Positions 60,579 through 64,000 of a stretch of 64,000 bases of DNA are shown here, piece by piece. The DNA comes from an uncultured Collinsella sp. (GTDB taxonomy: Bacteria; Actinomycetota; Coriobacteriia; Coriobacteriales; Coriobacteriaceae): contig CABQJJ010000004.1 of NCBI GenBank assembly GCA_902464485.1, positions 17,790 through 81,789 of the forward strand, in the 5' to 3' direction. The position numbers were made by a program, and so were the translations under genes. Below the pieces are notes generated by a model. That model saw only the letters and a list, made by a program, of their open reading frames with translations, was not told where the DNA came from and ran no database searches. Position 1 is the stretch's first letter, and each line of letters opens with the position of its first letter.

Positions 60579-61997
60579 CTAACCTTCCTGCTCCTGATAC
60601 TTCGAGATAAGGTCTCGGTACCAATACCAGCTCTTTTTGGGGGTGCGTTCAAGATTGTGCTCGAAGTCGATATGGACAAGGCCGTATCGTTTTTCATATC
60701 CGTTAATCCAGCTGTACAGATCCATCGTCGACCAGAGGTAGTAGCCCTCAACGCGCGCACCGTCGCGCTTGGCCCTCATCATGTGCTCAATGAACTGCCC
60801 CAACAGCTCGATGCGGTCATCATCGTGGATCATTCCGTCTGCGTCTGGTTGCTCATAGGCGCCATGTCCGTTTTCCGTAATAAAGATGCGGGGCGCGTCA
60901 TAGCGCTCGTGGACATCCATGATGGTTGAATACATGCAACCTGGGAGTATTTCGCGGCCCCATTTATTGCGGGGAACATTGCTGTCGCGGGCGCTTTCAA
61001 ACAAGGGCGCAATGCATTTTCCTTCGACCTTTTTGCTCGAACCGCCCTTATTGTTCGCCGAAACGGCAAGCTCTCCACCGTGCCAGTCGGTTACATACTC
61101 TCGGCAATACACGTTGAGTCCAATAAAATCGACTTTACCGTCTCTGAATTCTTCTACGTCATTTGGGGATCGATAGAGCGAGACGCCAAGTTTTTCAAGG
61201 ATTTCGTCCATTTCTGGCGGCAGTTGACCCTGAAGCGCTGGTGCCAGAATCATGCGATTGGCGAAAAAGTCTGCGTATCGAAATACGTCATCAGGGTGCT
61301 CGGTTGCCGGGTCGAGTTCGACAACGCCGCCATCGTGGACGGCGCCGATGATGCCGTCATAGCCCATTTGACGATATGTTCGGACTGCGAGTGCGCTTGC
61401 GCGCATCAGGTTGTACTGAAACTGCATGTACGACTGAACGTCGAGCGATCGATTAGGGGGATAGTTGCCCAACATGTTTACGCAGTAGCTGTAGAAATGC
61501 GGCTCGTTAACGGTAGCCCAGATTTTGACGCGGTCTCCAAAGCGCTCAAAGCAAATCTTCGCGTATTTGCAGAACCACTCTGCCATGTCGTTGTTCAGCC
61601 ATCCGCCTTTGCAAGCAAGCGTGAATGGCAGATCGTAATGGAACAGCGTAACGTTGGGCTCTATGCCATTTTCGAGGCAGCAATCAATGACCCGATTATA
61701 AAAATCGATACCCTCTTCATTCACTTCGCCGATACCCGTGGGGATGATTCGACTCCATGAAAGAGAGAAGCGATAGGTGTTTTGTCCGCCTTCTTTCATC
61801 ATGCGGATATCTTCTTCATAGCGATGGTAGAAGTCGCAAGATACATCACCGTCAACATGGTTGATGTTCTTATTGCTTGTGTGGCTAAAGAAATCCCACT
61901 CGCCAAGGCCTTTGCCGTCTTCGTTCCAGGCACCCTCGCACTGATAAGACGCCGTGGCGGAACCCCAGAGAAACGGCATGTTGTTCACGTTGCCCAT
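60579..61997 (-). CDS. 6-phospho-beta-glucosidase (GH1)
   Basis: A 472-residue family 1 glycoside hydrolase acting on the phosphorylated sugar delivered by the neighbouring PTS. The acid/base Glu is in WATVNEPHFYSYC and the nucleophile Glu in IFITENGHGAYEQ. PFLWGSATASYQCEGAW starts the barrel, and the C-terminal WSTMDLYSWINGYEKRYGLV is typical; the following HIDFEHNLERTPKKSWYWY motif is that of phospho-beta-glucosidases. ATG 61997 follows GGAAAGGGGATTC. It is the first gene of the operon, divergent from the RpiR-type regulator. Confidence 0.94.
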   Translation of the reverse strand: MGNVNNMPFLWGSATASYQCEGAWNEDGKGLGEWDFFSHTSNKNINHVDGDVSCDFYHRYEEDIRMMKEGGQNTYRFSLSWSRIIPTGIGEVNEEGIDFYNRVIDCCLENGIEPNVTLFHYDLPFTLACKGGWLNNDMAEWFCKYAKICFERFGDRVKIWATVNEPHFYSYCVNMLGNYPPNRSLDVQSYMQFQYNLMRASALAVRTYRQMGYDGIIGAVHDGGVVELDPATEHPDDVFRYADFFANRMILAPALQGQLPPEMDEILEKLGVSLYRSPNDVEEFRDGKVDFIGLNVYCREYVTDWHGGELAVSANNKGGSSKKVEGKCIAPLFESARDSNVPRNKWGREILPGCMYSTIMDVHERYDAPRIFITENGHGAYEQPDADGMIHDDDRIELLGQFIEHMMRAKRDGARVEGYYLWSTMDLYSWINGYEKRYGLVHIDFEHNLERTPKKSWYWYRDLISKYQEQEG

Positions 61998-62098
61998 GAA
62001 TCCCCTTTCCATCATTCAACACGGTGGATACGTGTGGCGGAATTACGATTAAGATGACGTCAACTGTTTTGAATCATAGGAGAACGACCGAAGCTGAT

Positions 62099-62117
62099 TG
62101 ATTCAATAAATGAATCA
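62099..62117. promoter_or_regulatory. Operator candidate for the RpiR-type regulator
   Basis: TGATTCA (62099-62105) and TGAATCA (62111-62117) form a perfect inverted repeat; a further half-site TTGAATCA lies at 62069-62076. It sits between the divergent glycosidase and regulator genes and overlaps the most upstream ATG of the regulator. Confidence 0.55.
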
Positions 62118-62982
62118 TGATTTTGAGGAGAATGGAAAGAGGGATCAGGTGAATATCAATGGCTTTGATGTTCTCAATCGCATTAGCTCCATCATCAACA
62201 GCGAGTGTGGATCTAACGATGCTGCCATTGCCCAATATCTCATTGCTCACCTTAGGCGCTCGAGCGAAATCAATGTTGTCGCGATAACTCGCGACGCTTT
62301 CGTTACACGCTCTGCCGTTCGGCGTTTCTGCAATCGGTTGGGTTATCAGTCTCTCAGAGATTTGAAAGAGTCATTTACTCAATCAGTCTTTCCTAGCGAC
62401 TTAAGCCACCGAGAGGAGGAATTCGGCTATGAGGAGTACAGAGCAGAGCTCGATGTGCGCATGATCGAAATGTTTGCAGAGGTTGAAAGCGGCGTTTCAG
62501 ATGTCGTTATTAAGCAACTTGCCGATGAAATAGGGAGGCACAAAAACGTTGAAATCTGGTGTACTAATAATGTGAGTGCCAACCTCGTACGGTTTCAACA
62601 GGAACTATTCTATACAGGCAAAATAGTTCGCATAGTTGCCGGGGCAAATGTCGCGGAATTGAAGAATGTCGAGGATGCTTCTCAGTCTTTGATAATACTC
62701 GTATCGGTTTCCGGGCTATTTGCATCGCAGGCGCGTGAGTATCTTGATTGCCGTTCGGGCAGGAAGATTCTCATCACTGCGTTTAGCAGTGATGAGAATG
62801 TGAGATCTTTCGATCGCGTCTATCGACTCGGCAACGCGGGGAACGGAATTGATCGACTCGGCGTTTACTCGAAATACGCTATAACGTATTTCTTCGACCT
62901 TCTTTCATCGTGCTACTTGAGCCGCTACCCCCGCACAAAGGGGGAGCCGCTTTATGGCTCAACATTGTCCTGGCCCGAGTGA
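62110..62982 (+). CDS. RpiR/MurR-type transcriptional regulator
   Basis: A 290-residue regulator. The N-terminal helix-turn-helix is AIAQYLIAHLRRSSEINVVA and AFVTRSAVRRFCNRLGYQSL; the SIS sugar-phosphate-binding domain (residues about 130-260) has VEIWCTNNVSANLVRFQQEL, DASQSLIILVSVSGLFAS and KILITAFSSDENV. It likely senses the phosphorylated beta-glucoside or its product and controls the divergent operon. The ATG at 62110 lies in the probable operator and has no ribosome site; GTG 62149, with AAAGAGGGATCAG before it, is the better start. Confidence 0.85.
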   Translation: MNHDFEENGKRDQVNINGFDVLNRISSIINSECGSNDAAIAQYLIAHLRRSSEINVVAITRDAFVTRSAVRRFCNRLGYQSLRDLKESFTQSVFPSDLSHREEEFGYEEYRAELDVRMIEMFAEVESGVSDVVIKQLADEIGRHKNVEIWCTNNVSANLVRFQQELFYTGKIVRIVAGANVAELKNVEDASQSLIILVSVSGLFASQAREYLDCRSGRKILITAFSSDENVRSFDRVYRLGNAGNGIDRLGVYSKYAITYFFDLLSSCYLSRYPRTKGEPLYGSTLSWPE

Positions 62983-63014
62983 TTGCGGCTTTATAGCACT
63001 CTAGCTTAGTGAAT

Positions 63015-63106
63015 GAGCGTGGATAATCTGCCACTTTGGCCTTGGGGGTACGCCAAAAGTGGGAGATTATCCACCCTCGATTTCAAACGGGAGAGAATCC
63101 ACGCTC
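63015..63106. repeat. Palindromic repeat with GAGCGTGGATAATCT arms
   Basis: GAGCGTGGATAATCTGCCAC (63015-63034) and its near-complement (about 63059-63078) flank GGCC...GGTACGCC; an inverted GAATCCACGCTC follows at 63095-63106. Nothing else is visible between the regulator and the tRNA cluster promoter (62983-63317). Confidence 0.65.
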
Positions 63107-63317
63107 GATTCTGCCGGGCCCGATTACGACCTATATATAGGTGCAAATGAACAGTTGCCCTAGTTCGTTCCTGCTGGCGTACTCCACCGTGACAGAGTGT
63201 TACCTCGGGAAATGTCACCAGCGTAGCCAAATCAACCGCCCTTCATATCCAAATTCAACAAAACCGCAGGTCGAAGGTATATAGATACGCCCGGTACCGT
63301 GTATCTAGAGGTTTTCA

Positions 63318-63347
63318 TTGACAGCCCCCAAGGTTGCATCGTATTAT
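63318..63347 (+). promoter_or_regulatory. Strong promoter of the tRNA-tuf cluster
   Basis: TTGACA (63318-63323) and TATTAT (63342-63347) are 18 bases apart, about 65 bases before tRNA-Tyr. Confidence 0.8.
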
Positions 63348-63409
63348 CTTTTTCGTTCGCGGGGGCGGAGGCCCAAAAGACCAAAGAACCTGCGGATACT
63401 TGAACGATT

Positions 63410-63491
63410 GGGAGTTTGCCCGAGTGGTTAATGGGGACGGGCTGTAAACCCGTTGGCTCTGCCTACATAGGTTCGAATCCTATAGCTCCCA
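63410..63491 (+). tRNA. tRNA-Tyr (anticodon GTA)
   Basis: Acceptor GGGAGTT/AGCTCCC, anticodon loop CTGTAAA giving GTA, a long variable arm (GGCTCTGCC region) and T loop TTCGAAT. The CCA end is not encoded. Confidence 0.94.
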
Positions 63492-63501
63492 CCCGTCAAG
63501 T

Positions 63502-63577
63502 GCCTGTATAGCTCAGTCGGTAGAGCACTTCGTTGGTAACGAAGAGGTCACCAGTTCAAGTCTGGTTGCAGGCTCCA
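63502..63577 (+). tRNA. tRNA-Thr (anticodon GGT)
   Basis: Acceptor GCCTGTA/TGCAGGC, anticodon stem CTTCG/CGAAG with loop TTGGTAA giving GGT, encoded CCA. This second Thr isoacceptor differs from the one used as attachment site. Confidence 0.95.
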
Positions 63578-63580
63578 TCC

Positions 63581-63657
63581 GGCGGTGTAGCTCAGTTGGT
63601 TAGAGCACACGGTTCATACCCGTGGCGTCACTGGTTCGAATCCAGTCACCGCTACCA
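63581..63657 (+). tRNA. tRNA-Met, elongator (anticodon CAT)
   Basis: Acceptor GGCGGTG/CACCGCT, anticodon stem CACGG/CCGTG with loop TTCATAC giving CAT, encoded CCA. The anticodon stem lacks the three G-C pairs of initiator tRNA. Confidence 0.92.
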
Positions 63658-63753
63658 TAGGTAACACGGTGGCTTCTCAATAGTATGTTGAGAGGCCACT
63701 ATGGTATAAAGGCAAAGTCCCGTCCGGGGACGACCTGTTAAGAGGAGGGCTTT

Positions 63754-64000
63754 ATGGCCAAAGAGAAGTTTGAGCGCACTAAGCCGCATGTTAACATCGG
63801 CACCATTGGTCACGTCGACCACGGCAAGACCACGCTGACCGCCGCCATCACCAAGGTTCTCTCTGAGACCGAGGGCTGCAAGGCTGACTTCACTGCGTTC
63901 GAGAACATCGACAAGGCTCCCGAGGAGCGCGAGCGCGGCATTACGATCTCCGTCTCCCACGTCGAGTACGAGACCGCTGCCCGTCACTACGCTCACGTTG
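63754..64000 (+). CDS. tuf: Elongation factor Tu (partial, N-terminus)
   Basis: The first 82 residues of EF-Tu, the GTPase that brings aminoacyl-tRNA to the ribosome. It starts [20 protein letters not shown] and has the P-loop [14 protein letters not shown] and the switch I region with [10 protein letters not shown]. The ribosome site is AAGAGGAGGGC. The gene runs off the window. A hairpin (GTGGCTTCTCAA with TTGAGAGGCCAC, 63670-63700) lies between tRNA-Met and tuf; a TATAAA at 63705-63710 may be its own -10 box, and read-through from the tRNA promoter is also possible. Confidence 0.97.
   Translation, partial: MAKEKFERTKPHVNIGTIGHVDHGKTTLTAAITKVLSETEGCKADFTAFENIDKAPEERERGITISVSHVEYETAARHYAHV

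Overview
The window looks like the chromosome of a high-GC gut actinobacterium of the Coriobacteriia, most likely Collinsella or a close relative. I infer this from the GC-rich codon use, the gene neighbourhoods (groESL, argCJBD, disA-ispD-ispF-cysS-rlmB) and the style of the intergenic repeats; I could not check it against a database.

Layout. 0-6 kb: tail of an E/P-rich protein, two metal-dependent amidohydrolases, then groES-groEL. 6-11.9 kb: a NYN-domain protein, an FMN riboswitch controlling a riboflavin ECF transporter (RibU, a fused EcfA-EcfA', EcfT), and two small flavin-binding-like proteins. 12-17 kb: argC-argJ-argB-argD behind a tandem pair of probable ArgR operators. 17-29.9 kb: tRNA-Val, asnB, then housekeeping genes murE-like, HAD, murI, rph, rdgB, dtd, veg, ispE, tRNA-Pro, tatA, greA and a lysS carrying an extra C-terminal tRNA-binding domain. 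30-38.3 kb: a ThrE-type exporter, a DUF2798 protein, clpC, pepD, and mntP behind a manganese (yybP-ykoY) riboswitch. 38.6-44.2 kb: disA-ispD-ispF-cysS-rlmB-yacP, a tightly packed run.

44.4-58.6 kb is a 14.2-kb integrated element in the 3' end of tRNA-Thr(TGT), bounded by a 49-bp perfect direct repeat. It carries a tyrosine integrase beside attR, two excisionase-like proteins, a MobC-like protein, a MobL/MobP-type relaxase and a VirD4-like coupling protein, but no recognisable type IV secretion channel. It is therefore best read as an integrative mobilizable element. Its cargo includes a secreted protein with His-rich tandem repeats in a three-gene operon, a DUF2958 / DUF4313-like pair behind a long structured leader that is present twice (one copy internally deleted), a DUF1648 (SdpI-like) membrane protein next to a possible peptide precursor, and a dead second recombinase.

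58.6-64 kb: a beta-glucoside PTS permease and phospho-beta-glucosidase, divergent from an RpiR-type regulator, then tRNA-Tyr, tRNA-Thr(GGT), tRNA-Met and the start of tuf.

The intergenic spaces are unusually rich in palindromes: three long inverted-repeat elements (3709-3843, 17117-17340, 37561-37690), a family of short hairpins with a GGGAC-A/G-G core, and two further families near 58.7-59.0 and 63.0 kb. No transposase was seen for any of them, and no CRISPR array was found.
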